Positions 9,552-17,296 of a stretch of DNA of 64,000 nucleotides are shown here, one piece after another. The DNA comes from Spirochaetales bacterium (lineage in GTDB: Bacteria; Spirochaetota; Spirochaetia; Treponematales; Treponemataceae), in NCBI GenBank assembly GCA_003252395.1, contig QKEL01000012.1:1-64000 (forward strand). Reading direction: 5' to 3'. Every line of letters starts with the position of its first letter. Within the stretch, counting starts at the first letter, position 1. Under the pieces are notes generated by a model, which made no database searches, was not told the DNA's origin, and saw nothing but the letters and a program-made list of their open reading frames with translations. A program made the position numbers and the translations under genes.

Positions 9552-9814
9552 GGGAAGCCTTTCGCTGTAGGGTATTCGGCATCGTCGGGGCACCGGTATG
9601 AAAGAACGACGGAAGGACGCGATAAACCCGGACCGAACGCGGACCGCTTCGGTTATAACCGTATTCGCCTGTTAATCCCCATCGCCTTTCAGTTCTGCAT
9701 TCTGCCGATATCGCTCCCGTGTTCGTTTGAACCCATACTACCGAGTATACGGCGGGCCGGTCAAGCCGCGCCTGTCGCGCGACTGCCGGTCCGCGCGCGT
9801 TTACGGCGTATCGT
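9552..9814. other. Gene-free spacer
   Basis: About 260 bases between the barrel-like gene and the ABC-F gene. No ORF with recognisable features, hairpin with a T tract or repeat was seen. Confidence 0.4.
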
Positions 9815-10351
9815 TCAGCGCGATACGAGCGCCAGGTTCAGGCCCAGGTAATACATCATGAGCAGGCCGTCTTCCGACAAGTCCGGTACGTACAGCCCCA
9901 TTATGCCGCCCCCCAGCCGGAGCGACGTACCCGCGCGGAACCAAACGGAAACGTCGGGGATGAATACCTTTCCCGTCTGCAGGGAATTGAACAGGCCGAA
10001 CGTTCCGAACAATCCGCCGCCTACCTGCCCAACGAAGGTGAATTTCCATAAATCTTTCTCGATATAGACATTCGGCCAAAACACGGATTCCAGAATGAAC
10101 GTGTAAATCCTGATCCCGCCGCCGAATCGGAACGTATCGAAGGGCATCTGAAAATACACGTCCGCGTGAGGCAACGGAATAATGTGGGACGTTAGGAAAT
10201 CCGTGGCCTCGCCGACCGTGGTAGTTCCCGAAGAAGAAATCCCCCCGAGGCCCAGAGGAACGTTAAAGCCCAAATCGAAACGCACCTCGGCAAGTGCGGG
10301 CGAGAGGAATGCCATGGCCAAAACCAATCCGGCAAGTATACGTTTAAACAT
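9815..10351 (-). CDS. Secreted outer-membrane-type protein, unknown
   Basis: A 178-aa protein of no recognised family. The ATG at 10351 has GGAGG 6 bases upstream and begins a clear signal peptide (MFKRILAG start, hydrophobic core, cleavage after SPALA). The mature protein alternates hydrophobic and polar or aromatic residues in Gly-rich segments, such as RFDLGFNVPLGLGG and the repeated FRFGGGIRIY style, and ends in a hydrophobic residue followed by SR. This suggests a small beta-barrel outer-membrane protein. It stands alone, with about 260 bases of gene-free DNA on its 3' side. Confidence 0.7.
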   Translation of the reverse strand: MFKRILAGLVLAMAFLSPALAEVRFDLGFNVPLGLGGISSSGTTTVGEATDFLTSHIIPLPHADVYFQMPFDTFRFGGGIRIYTFILESVFWPNVYIEKDLWKFTFVGQVGGGLFGTFGLFNSLQTGKVFIPDVSVWFRAGTSLRLGGGIMGLYVPDLSEDGLLMMYYLGLNLALVSR

Positions 10352-10547
10352 ATGCAGCCTCCTTATCACAAGTATAGGCCATTCTTCCGTCGCTTGCCGG
10401 AAAGGGCGTTACTTGACCAGCAATCGGCGATACGTAGGGTATAGAGGCCTAAATACCCCCATCGCGCCCCTGCAAAGACCCTCTTGCCGCCGGCTGCGGA
10501 GAAGGAAGGTCGCCCTGAGCGCGATTTTCTGCCTCGGTCTTGAAAAT

Positions 10548-10607
10548 CTTTCGTCTACCTACCGGTCGGTAACCCCATGCAACTCGATTCAGGACTGGTA
10601 TTATCGG
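10548..10607 (+). repeat. Dispersed repeat, copy R1 (palindrome TACCG-GT-CGGTA)
   Basis: It contains CTACCTACCGGTCGGTAACC (10555-10574), whose core TACCG-GT-CGGTA is an inverted repeat. Its next about 30 bases match copy R3 (14198-14250) at 18 of 21 positions after one base of offset, so R1 and R3 form 53-base near-direct repeats about 3.6 kb apart. The bases before the core (10548-10554) also match copy R4 inside the gene at 32830-33453. It lies at the GC-to-AT transition. Confidence 0.8.
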
Positions 10608-12240
10608 AGGTATCATGACGATTTGTACCTTTGGTAAACATATAACATTATTTCATCTTTGTACATCGATAGGGTTTGTTATACCCGGTTAACTTTTTCA
10701 TCATTGAAATAGCGAATTAGGATTTATTTCGTAAAATTATAAACATATTAGTTTGATAGCTTCAAATGCTAGTGATATAATGTAAGAAATGTAGATTTTG
10801 AATATTGTTCATGAAAAACAGTCTTCAAAATGGAGGCAAAAACAATATTATAAGCCCTCTTCTATCTTTTCATAATGTTTTAAAAGTAACTTCTTAACAG
10901 CCTTCTTATCAGTAATAGAACTAAGTGATCAACCGGTAAACAACGATGTTTATCTTTTTAAAGTAATATAGTTGAAATATTTTAAATACAATTAGGAGTC
11001 ATAAATGAACACAATTAACAAAAGAAAAATATTAATGTTAATATACCATATCCTGTTATTTCCAATATCTATATTTTGTGAAGAGTCTCTTGAAAAGGGA
11101 ATACATACTTTATCACAAAAACTTCAAGTAACTAGTAAAACTAATGACAATCCTAAAGTGGCCATCTTAGGATTTTCTACTGTAAATAATTCCACTAATT
11201 TTGAAAATTATATTAATGGTTTATTTTACGAAGATTTTTTTAATACAGGAAAAATGCAAATTATAGAACGTTCGAATATTGATGTTATACTTAATGAGCA
11301 GAAGTTTCAAACGTCAGGAAATGTAGATGATAATACAGCAAAAAGTATTGGAAGAATAACAGGCGTTGATTATGTTTGTTATGGTAATGTAATTCAATTT
11401 GATAATGAAATTATCATATCTGGAAGAATAGTTAATATTGAAACTGGTCAAATTGAAGCTGTGGCATCTACATCAATTACGATGACTAGAGACATTCAAA
11501 ACATGTTAAACACAAAATATGATAATCAAGACAACATTATTACTATACAAAAAAAACACGATGATTATAAATATAGATATAAATCTGCAATAAGGCTAGG
11601 ATATGGACTAGGACCAGAAAATACCTGGGCTAGAATATTGGCTTATAAATATAATATAACCGATCGATTTTATATTGAAGGGAACATTATCGGGACTCAA
11701 AGGCAATATGATTTTAGCACTGGAGAACAGGAGTTTGACTTTCTATTTGGTGGCCTAGTAGGGATAGGAATTCAAACAAATGCAGATAATAGGTTTCAAT
11801 TGTTTTCAACATTGTATGCCGGGTATGGATGGGAAAATATATGGTATGAAAATGCAGATCCCTGGGATTCTTATTATGATAGTAGAGACGAAGATCATAT
11901 AATATTTAAAGCGGACGCAGGTGTAAATTGTCATCTCGGTGATACATGGATGGTTAGTGTAGCTGGTGAAGTTGGTCCCTTATTGCTTCAGTGTAGTGCA
12001 TATTTGAGTTTTCTATTTCATTAATCTTAATTATTGGGTAATAACTTGATAATCAACAAACACCAGAGTCTGATAACTTGAGTGAAATATACTGTTAACA
12101 CGATATAAGCAAGATTTATTTACTACATGTTTATCAAGAAAAAGTATAGTGATCCATGAAGAAATATTGGTGTAACAAGAATACCGTTAACCAATATAAA
12201 TCACCATGACGATTTAAGAGCGAATGCAATAAGCCGTCGA
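10608..12240. other. AT-rich island
   Basis: Base composition changes abruptly here from GC-rich to strongly AT-rich and returns to GC-rich near 12240. The island contains a single gene (11005-12024) flanked by about 400 and 220 bases of non-coding AT-rich DNA. No transposase, integrase or clear terminal inverted repeats were seen within it. Composition this different from the surroundings indicates recent transfer (inference). Confidence 0.75.
11005..12024 (+). CDS. CsgG/FlgO-like domain protein with C-terminal barrel-like domain
   Basis: 339 aa. The N-terminal signal sequence (1-25) ends at a Cys in IFCEE, which is not a canonical lipobox. Residues about 50-160 carry features of the CsgG/LpoB/FlgO fold: KVAILGFSTVNN, then IIERSNIDVILNEQKF, then TAKSIGRITGVDYVCYGNV, and GRIVNIETGQIEAVAS. 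In this family such domains act in the periplasm or at the outer membrane in assembly or lipoprotein functions. Residues about 190-339 are rich in aromatic and Gly strands (YKSAIRLGYGLG, LFSTLYAGYGWEN) and end ...SAYLSFLFH, consistent with an outer-membrane beta-barrel of OmpA-like size. TAGGAG precedes the ATG at good spacing. Codon usage is A/T-ending throughout, unlike every neighbour, so it is probably acquired. Exact function unknown. Confidence 0.72.
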   Translation: MNTINKRKILMLIYHILLFPISIFCEESLEKGIHTLSQKLQVTSKTNDNPKVAILGFSTVNNSTNFENYINGLFYEDFFNTGKMQIIERSNIDVILNEQKFQTSGNVDDNTAKSIGRITGVDYVCYGNVIQFDNEIIISGRIVNIETGQIEAVASTSITMTRDIQNMLNTKYDNQDNIITIQKKHDDYKYRYKSAIRLGYGLGPENTWARILAYKYNITDRFYIEGNIIGTQRQYDFSTGEQEFDFLFGGLVGIGIQTNADNRFQLFSTLYAGYGWENIWYENADPWDSYYDSRDEDHIIFKADAGVNCHLGDTWMVSVAGEVGPLLLQCSAYLSFLFH

Positions 12241-12561
12241 TTTCCTGGAACGGAACTCACCCAAGGCGTCGCGGCCAGCGGAAGCGTCGCGACGTATTAA
12301 ATCCACGGAACGCGCGATCGTTGGCATCGCAATGGACACCGGGTACCGTTTTTACTGCGTTATCGGGGAACTTCGCCGACGATCCTTCCGGCGCGTGGAT
12401 CTTCTGGGGCTGGGAGCGGATGAACGCCTTAGTGCGCGAAAAGGGATACCGAGTGAACAAAGGTTTGTCTCGCCGCGGCAGAGTCGTACTTGCCGCGGCT
12501 GAGGCGTTCTCATGGCGACCTTGAAAGGACTTTCAGTCTCGATCCCGACGCGATGGCAAGA
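12025..12561. other. Gene-free region across the island edge
   Basis: The first about 215 bases are AT-rich and non-coding. From about 12240 the DNA is GC-rich and holds only short open frames on both strands (for example 12321-12524 plus) with no signal peptide, domain or ribosome site. They may be decayed remnants. No tRNA, hairpin terminator or repeat copy was seen. Confidence 0.4.
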
Positions 12562-14082
12562 TCAGGGACGAATGACCCGGAAGCCCGTTCCCGAATTTCC
12601 TTGGTACATTTCGATTCTCATCCGATTCGATACCCTCGAGTTCTCGACGCCGGAATCAAAACCGCCGCCGTGATACGTACGCTCGAAGGGAGGAGGGAGA
12701 CTGACGCCGGGAATATAATATTCTCCCTGATAATCGATAAGTGTACCCGATGGATATTTCGAGTTGAAGCTATCCCAACAATATTCCCACGCGTTGCCGG
12801 TCATGTCGTAAATGCCCAACTCATTTGCTGCCTTTCCCCCCACGGGATGCGTGACGCTTTCGCTATTGCCGTCGTACCAGGCATAGGAGCCGATATTGTT
12901 CGTGCCGGAGCCCTCCGAGCTCCCCGCATAGCCCTTGAGGTAGCCAGTACTGTTCGTGGCGGTCGGATCGTTCGAACCGTCGTCTTGACCGTCGAACGGC
13001 GCTCCCATGGCGGCCCACATCCATTCCATATCAGTCGGTAGCCTATAGCCGTCGTTTTCCCAAGTCGGGGTCGGATCTTCCCACGATGAATTCCTGCTCG
13101 TGGGGATGTCATCGTACCCTAAAGAAGAGAAGTCGACTCCGGTTACCGCGTAGACTGGGGTAAGGCCCTCAAGCAGGCTCAGCTTATTGCAGAACGCGAT
13201 CGCCTGATACCATGAAACGTCTTTAACCGGATCGTCGTCGCCGGTATAGTATAAAGCTAAGGGCTCATCGCCCATGACTGCCCTGAACTGCGCGCGGGTT
13301 ATCTCGTATTTCCCCATTCGATACGGTTTGGTGATCACGCTGACGTTCGCCCCGCCCGAATCGCGCTGAAAGCGCCCGGCCGGCACGTATTTGAGAGTTC
13401 CGACGTTCTGGGATGAATAATCGCCAGCCCTGTCTATCGTCACTCTATAATTGTACTCAGAGCCGCTTTGCGCCGTGACCGTTATGACGATCTCGTTGGT
13501 TCCGACATTCAGGCTTTGGGGGACTGCGTTATTCTCGCTCAAAACGGAGAAGGCGCTTCGGGGGGTCCCCGTTACGGTGATTTCGGCGGTATCTTCCGGC
13601 ACGAGCATTGTATAATTGAGATTGGTGTCGGAAAAGGGAGGGCGCAAGATACCGCTGCTAACCGTCAATGAGGTAAGTCGCGGATCGGAAGAACCGTGCC
13701 TATTTACCTTGATCACGTAATTCTTCGCTGTCTCACCGTCCTCGGCGGTAACCGTAAGCGTAATATCGTTTATGCCTAGCGCCAAGGACTGGACTACACC
13801 GTTGTTGGCGCTGATCGTCGCCTTGGAATCGGCCAAGGTTCCCGTGACCGTTACTGACGAGGTTTCGCCGTAGCAATCGACTTGATATTCCGTAATTTCC
13901 GGAGAGAAAGAGGGATTGAGTATTCCCACGTTTATAGTGAGAGCCGAAAGGTTCGCATTGTGGCCAAGCTCTGTCACCGCGGGAGTGGCGTCGGCAGGCG
14001 TCTCGCTCGCCGGATTATCACATGAGACTGCAATCAACATAAACGCTATTAACCCAATACATGACAGAATCCCTTTTTTCAT
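12562..14082 (-). CDS. Lipoprotein: two cadherin-like beta-sandwich domains plus FGE/SUMF1-like domain
   Basis: 506 aa. The ATG at 14082 is preceded by AGGAG-type sequence and opens a lipoprotein signal (lipobox IAVSC, Cys21). Two repeated domains of about 80 aa follow (about 40-125 and 130-210). Each has the pattern LsaLTvssGiLnPsFs...Y.V...v..vtvtgt... typical of the cadherin-like beta-sandwich repeats common in treponemal surface proteins. Residues about 225-506 form a formylglycine-generating-enzyme/sulfatase-modifying-factor domain (KYEITRAQFRAVMG, DVSWYQAIAFCNKLS, YRLPTDMEWMWAA, GNAWEYCWD, FRVIRP). I do not see the paired Cys residues of the true oxygenase in their usual context, so a binding or structural role in the envelope is as likely as catalysis. 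It lies within the segment flanked by repeats R1 and R3. Confidence 0.88.
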   Translation of the reverse strand: MKKGILSCIGLIAFMLIAVSCDNPASETPADATPAVTELGHNANLSALTINVGILNPSFSPEITEYQVDCYGETSSVTVTGTLADSKATISANNGVVQSLALGINDITLTVTAEDGETAKNYVIKVNRHGSSDPRLTSLTVSSGILRPPFSDTNLNYTMLVPEDTAEITVTGTPRSAFSVLSENNAVPQSLNVGTNEIVITVTAQSGSEYNYRVTIDRAGDYSSQNVGTLKYVPAGRFQRDSGGANVSVITKPYRMGKYEITRAQFRAVMGDEPLALYYTGDDDPVKDVSWYQAIAFCNKLSLLEGLTPVYAVTGVDFSSLGYDDIPTSRNSSWEDPTPTWENDGYRLPTDMEWMWAAMGAPFDGQDDGSNDPTATNSTGYLKGYAGSSEGSGTNNIGSYAWYDGNSESVTHPVGGKAANELGIYDMTGNAWEYCWDSFNSKYPSGTLIDYQGEYYIPGVSLPPPFERTYHGGGFDSGVENSRVSNRMRIEMYQGNSGTGFRVIRP

Positions 14083-14160
14083 TTTGTGCTCCTTTATTTC
14101 ATGGAAAATACATATAGTACGGTTATTGGATAATGTCAAATATTTCTTATGCGCATCTAT

Positions 14161-14181
14161 CTACCTACCGGTCGGTAACCC
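14161..14181 (+). repeat. Dispersed repeat, copy R2
   Basis: An exact copy of the core CTACCTACCGGTCGGTAACC. It lies 37 bases before copy R3, in the divergent intergenic region between the FGE-like lipoprotein and the ABC-F gene. Similarity to the other copies does not extend beyond the core. Confidence 0.8.
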
Positions 14182-14197
14182 TTTCGTTCATTCCGCC

Positions 14198-14250
14198 CTA
14201 CCTACCGGTCGGTAACCCCCGGACAACCCGATTCACGACCGGTACATCGG
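14198..14250 (+). repeat. Dispersed repeat, copy R3
   Basis: The core palindrome is followed by about 30 bases homologous to R1. It ends one base before the -35 box of the promoter for the ABC-F gene, so the R2/R3 pair is placed where an upstream operator or activator site could be. It also marks the right edge of the accessory segment. Confidence 0.8.
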
Positions 14251-14280
14251 TTGAAACTCCCCCCCCTTTTCCGTTATCCT
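14251..14280 (+). promoter_or_regulatory. Sigma70-type promoter for the ABC-F gene (leaderless geometry)
   Basis: TTGAAA (14251-14256), 18-base spacer, TATCCT (14275-14280); the start codon follows 7 bases later and no Shine-Dalgarno is present. Transcription would therefore begin at or next to the ATG. Confidence 0.65.
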
Positions 14281-14287
14281 TCAATAT

Positions 14288-15925
14288 ATGATTACCGTAA
14301 CCGACCTTTCCCTTTCCTTTTCCGAAAAGCCCCTCTTCAAAGAGGTTAACCTGAAATTCACCCCGGGCAACTGCTACGGGATCATCGGCGCGAACGGCGC
14401 CGGCAAGTCGACCTTCCTGAAAATACTTTCGGGCGAGCTCGAGCACGACAAGGGCGATATCATCATCCCCGCGGGCCAGCGACTGGCCGTGCTGAAGCAG
14501 GACCACTTCGCCTTCGACGACTACTCCGTGAAAGACACCGTCATGATGGGCTTCCCGAAGCTCTACGAAACCCTCAAGGAGCGCGAGGCGATCTACGAGA
14601 AGGCCGACTTCACCGAGGAAGACGGCATCCGCGCCAGCGAGCTCGAGGGCGAGTTCGCGGAACTCGGCGGCTGGGAGGCCGAAAACCAGATCGAGCAGAT
14701 GCTTTCCGGCCTCGGCCTCGAGGAATCCTTCCACGACCGGCAGATGGCCGAGCTCGACGAGAGCCAGAAAGTGCGCGTGCTCCTCGCCCAGGCGATCTTC
14801 GGCACGCCGGACATCCTCCTCCTCGACGAGCCCACCAACGGCCTCGACCTCGAGTCCATCACCTGGCTCGAGGAATTCCTCATTAACTTCCCGAACACGG
14901 TTATCGTGGTAAGCCACGACCGGCACTTCCTCAATTCCGTGTGCACCCACACCTGCGACATCGACTTCGGCAAGATCCGCATGTACTCGGGCAACTACGA
15001 TTTCTGGTACCAGATGAGCCAGATCATGCAGCGCCAGGCGAAGGACCAGCAGAAGAAGCGCGAGGACAAGATGAAGGACTTGCGCGAGTTCATCCTCCGC
15101 TTCTCGGCGAACGCGTCGAAGAGCAAGCAGGCCACGAGCCGCAAGAAGATCTACGACAAGCTCGCCCTCGAGGAGATCGAGGTCACCACGAGGAAGTTTC
15201 CCTACGTCAATTTCAAGCCGGACCGCGACATCGGCAACAACGTGGTGCGCGCCGAAAAGCTCAACTATACCGTTGAGGGCATCCAGCTCCTGAAGGACTT
15301 CAGCCTGACCGTGAACCGCACCGACAAGATCGCCTTCGTCGGCATGGAGCACAACTCCAAGAGCGCCTTTTTCGACATTCTCGCCGGAGAGGTAAAGCCC
15401 GACTCGGGCGAGGTGGGCTGGGGCCAAACCTGCAAGGTTTCCTACATGGGCAAGGACAACACGGCCTACTTCGCGAACGACTACAACATCACCGATTGGC
15501 TGCGCCAGTATTCCCCCGAGCAGGACGACGCCTACGTGCGCGGCTTCCTCGGCCGCATGCTCTTCTCGGGCGACGAATCCCTCAAGCCCGTAAAGGTGCT
15601 CTCGGGAGGCGAAAAGGTGCGGTGCATGCTTTCCAAGATGATGCTCTCCGGCGCCAACGTGCTCATCCTTGACGAACCCACGAACCACCTGGACCTCGAG
15701 GCCATCACGAGCCTCAACGAGGCCCTCATCGACTTCCCCGGCGTCGTGCTCTTCAACAGCCACGACCACGAGTTCATCAACTCCATCGCGAACCGCATCG
15801 TCGAGATCACGCCGAACGGCACGATCGACCGCATGATGGGCTTCGACGACTACGCGAACGACGAGCTCGTGAAGGAAACCCGGCGCGAGCTCTACAAGGG
15901 CGAGGCGAAGAAGTTCAATATCTAA
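14288..15925 (+). CDS. ABC-F ATPase, YbiT-like, with degenerate motifs
   Basis: 545 aa, two ABC cassettes and no membrane segment, the layout of ABC-F ribosome-associated factors; the overall pattern is closest to the YbiT group. Cassette 1 has Walker A GANGAGKST (34-42) and Walker B ILLLDEPTNGLD, but its signature is LDESQ (156-160) where LSGGQ/E is expected. The linker (about 245-300) is basic and helical (QQKKREDKMKDLREFI). Cassette 2 has a normal signature LSGGEKVRC and Walker B LILDEPTNHLD, but its P-loop reads GMEHNSKSA (G352-A360), lacking the GKS/T pattern apart from K358-S359. Only one composite ATP site may be fully functional. The start codon fits the promoter at 14251-14280. Its strongly C/G-ending codons are like the rest of the chromosome. 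Confidence 0.9.
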   Translation: MITVTDLSLSFSEKPLFKEVNLKFTPGNCYGIIGANGAGKSTFLKILSGELEHDKGDIIIPAGQRLAVLKQDHFAFDDYSVKDTVMMGFPKLYETLKEREAIYEKADFTEEDGIRASELEGEFAELGGWEAENQIEQMLSGLGLEESFHDRQMAELDESQKVRVLLAQAIFGTPDILLLDEPTNGLDLESITWLEEFLINFPNTVIVVSHDRHFLNSVCTHTCDIDFGKIRMYSGNYDFWYQMSQIMQRQAKDQQKKREDKMKDLREFILRFSANASKSKQATSRKKIYDKLALEEIEVTTRKFPYVNFKPDRDIGNNVVRAEKLNYTVEGIQLLKDFSLTVNRTDKIAFVGMEHNSKSAFFDILAGEVKPDSGEVGWGQTCKVSYMGKDNTAYFANDYNITDWLRQYSPEQDDAYVRGFLGRMLFSGDESLKPVKVLSGGEKVRCMLSKMMLSGANVLILDEPTNHLDLEAITSLNEALIDFPGVVLFNSHDHEFINSIANRIVEITPNGTIDRMMGFDDYANDELVKETRRELYKGEAKKFNI

Positions 15926-15946
15926 GAAGTTCAAGACTGAGCGGGG

Positions 15947-15968
15947 GCGCTTCCCGATCGGGGAGCGC
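15947..15968 (+). terminator. Hairpin after the ABC-F gene
   Basis: A 10-bp stem GCGCTTCCCG / CGGGGAGCGC (one G-T pair) with a 2-base centre lies 21 bases after the ABC-F stop. There is no T tract, so termination is uncertain. Confidence 0.35.
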
Positions 15969-16043
15969 GCGCGGCCGAGAGCGCGTGAACGGGCCACGGC
16001 CATTCCCCTCCCGATGCCGCACCGGCCCAAGGAGTCCCGATTC

Positions 16044-16412
16044 ATGACGAAATACCTGCTTATCGGCGCGGGCTTTTGCTCCCTGGGGTTGGGCGTGGCG
16101 GGAATCTTCCTTCCCGTGTTGCCCACCACCCCCTTTGTGCTCCTGGCGGCGTCCCTTTTCATGAAAAGCTCCGACCGGCTCTACCGCTGGATACGCTCCC
16201 ATCGCGTCTTCGGCGGCTATATCGAGAACTACCTTACCCGACACGGCATTACGGCGCGCCAAAAGGCCTTCTCCATCGCGGCGCTGTGGCTCGCGCTGGG
16301 CGCCGCGGCGGTTTTCGCGGCGGAATCCCTTTTCATGCGGGCCCTCTTCGGCGCCGTGGCGGTGGGGGTAACCATTCACCTCGTCATGATCAAGACACTC
16401 GATAGCGAGTAG
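16044..16412 (+). CDS. DUF454 family inner-membrane protein (YbaN-like)
   Basis: 122 aa. The ATG at 16044 has AAGGAG 9 bases upstream; an in-frame ATG at 16014 lacks one. The family hallmark is clear: LGLGVAGIFLPVLPTTPF followed by LLAASLFMKSSDRLYRWI, then R.FGGYIENYLTRHGI, then two further hydrophobic segments, giving three to four membrane helices in all. YbaN-type proteins are small, widely conserved and of unknown function. The next gene, also a membrane protein, begins 32 bases later, so the two are probably co-transcribed. Confidence 0.85.
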   Translation: MTKYLLIGAGFCSLGLGVAGIFLPVLPTTPFVLLAASLFMKSSDRLYRWIRSHRVFGGYIENYLTRHGITARQKAFSIAALWLALGAAAVFAAESLFMRALFGAVAVGVTIHLVMIKTLDSE

Positions 16413-16444
16413 CGCCAAGCGAATCCCGGGGTGTTACAGTAGGC

Positions 16445-17296
16445 ATGAACAAAGCGCTTACCTATCTTGTGCCCCTCATAGCGGGGCTCTCCTGCGTCGC
16501 GGCCCTCGCCGGACTGTGGCCCGCCGAGGGAAATCCGTATCCGGCGGTATCCGTCCGGGGCGAAACCGTAACCATAAACGCCCGGGGCCTCTACTACTGG
16601 GACACCGTCAGTTCCGCCGCCCAGATGCGGGCGAACGACCTCATTACCCTGGCCCTCGCGGCGCCCCTGCTTTTGATCTCCCTTATCCTGGCCCGAAAGG
16701 GCTCACTCCGGGGGAAGTTTCTCCTGGCCGGCGCGCTCGGCTTTATCCTCTACACCTACATGACCATGGCCTTCGGGGCGCACTTCAACGCCCTCTTTCC
16801 CGTCTACGCGGCCCTCATGGGATTGAGCCTTTACGCCCTGATCCTGGTCTTTCTGTCCTTCGACCTCGCGGCCCTCCCGAGCCGTTTCGGTCCGAAACTG
16901 CCGAAAAAATCCATCGCCGGGCTTCTCTTCTTCGCGGCCCTCTTCCTGACCCTGGCCTGGTCCGGCAGGATCGCGGCGGCGTACCGGCCGGGAACGGCGC
17001 CCCTTCTGGAAAACACGACCAGTATGTTCATTCAGGCCATAGACTTAAGCCTCGTGGTACCCCTGTGCGTCATTGCGGGGATACTGCTTTTGCGAGGCAA
17101 ACCCTGGGGCTATCTTCTCGCCTCGGTAGGCCTCGTGAAGTTCTCTACCCTGGGGCTCGCGGTATCCCTCATGGCCGTAAACATGCTCCGCTCGGGCGTG
17201 CGGGTGAGCCCGGTCGAGCTCGCCGTCTTTCCCTGCATGGCTCTCGTCGGGGTCATCATGACCGCGCGGCTCCTCGTGAGCGTAAGGAAGGCCTAG
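16445..17296 (+). CDS. Conserved integral membrane protein, unknown
   Basis: 283 aa with about seven or eight predicted membrane helices. The first helix is at 5-24; residues 28-60 form an extracytoplasmic loop (NARGLYYWDTVSSAAQ); further helices lie near 66-82, 90-108, 115-140, 155-175, 200-218, 225-245 and 255-277. No transporter signature, charged intramembrane motif or enzyme motif was recognised. It probably shares a transcript with the DUF454 gene and its stop overlaps the stop of the convergent gene at 17293 by 4 bases. Confidence 0.7.
   Translation: MNKALTYLVPLIAGLSCVAALAGLWPAEGNPYPAVSVRGETVTINARGLYYWDTVSSAAQMRANDLITLALAAPLLLISLILARKGSLRGKFLLAGALGFILYTYMTMAFGAHFNALFPVYAALMGLSLYALILVFLSFDLAALPSRFGPKLPKKSIAGLLFFAALFLTLAWSGRIAAAYRPGTAPLLENTTSMFIQAIDLSLVVPLCVIAGILLLRGKPWGYLLASVGLVKFSTLGLAVSLMAVNMLRSGVRVSPVELAVFPCMALVGVIMTARLLVSVRKA

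Noticed and set aside
12321..12524. Small plus-strand frame of 67 codons
   Set aside because: There is no ribosome site, signal or recognisable domain. It lies at the island edge and could be a remnant, but nothing supports a gene.
14133..14291. Short frame through repeats R2 and R3, ending at the ABC-F start
   Set aside because: The two repeat copies are read in different frames and the product is Pro/Thr-rich without features; the DNA is better explained as repeat plus promoter.
14198..16162. Long minus-strand open frame (654 codons) opposite the ABC-F gene
   Set aside because: It is antisense to a gene with all ABC motifs; its protein is a Val/Glu/Leu-rich mirror of G/C-ending codons with no start signals.
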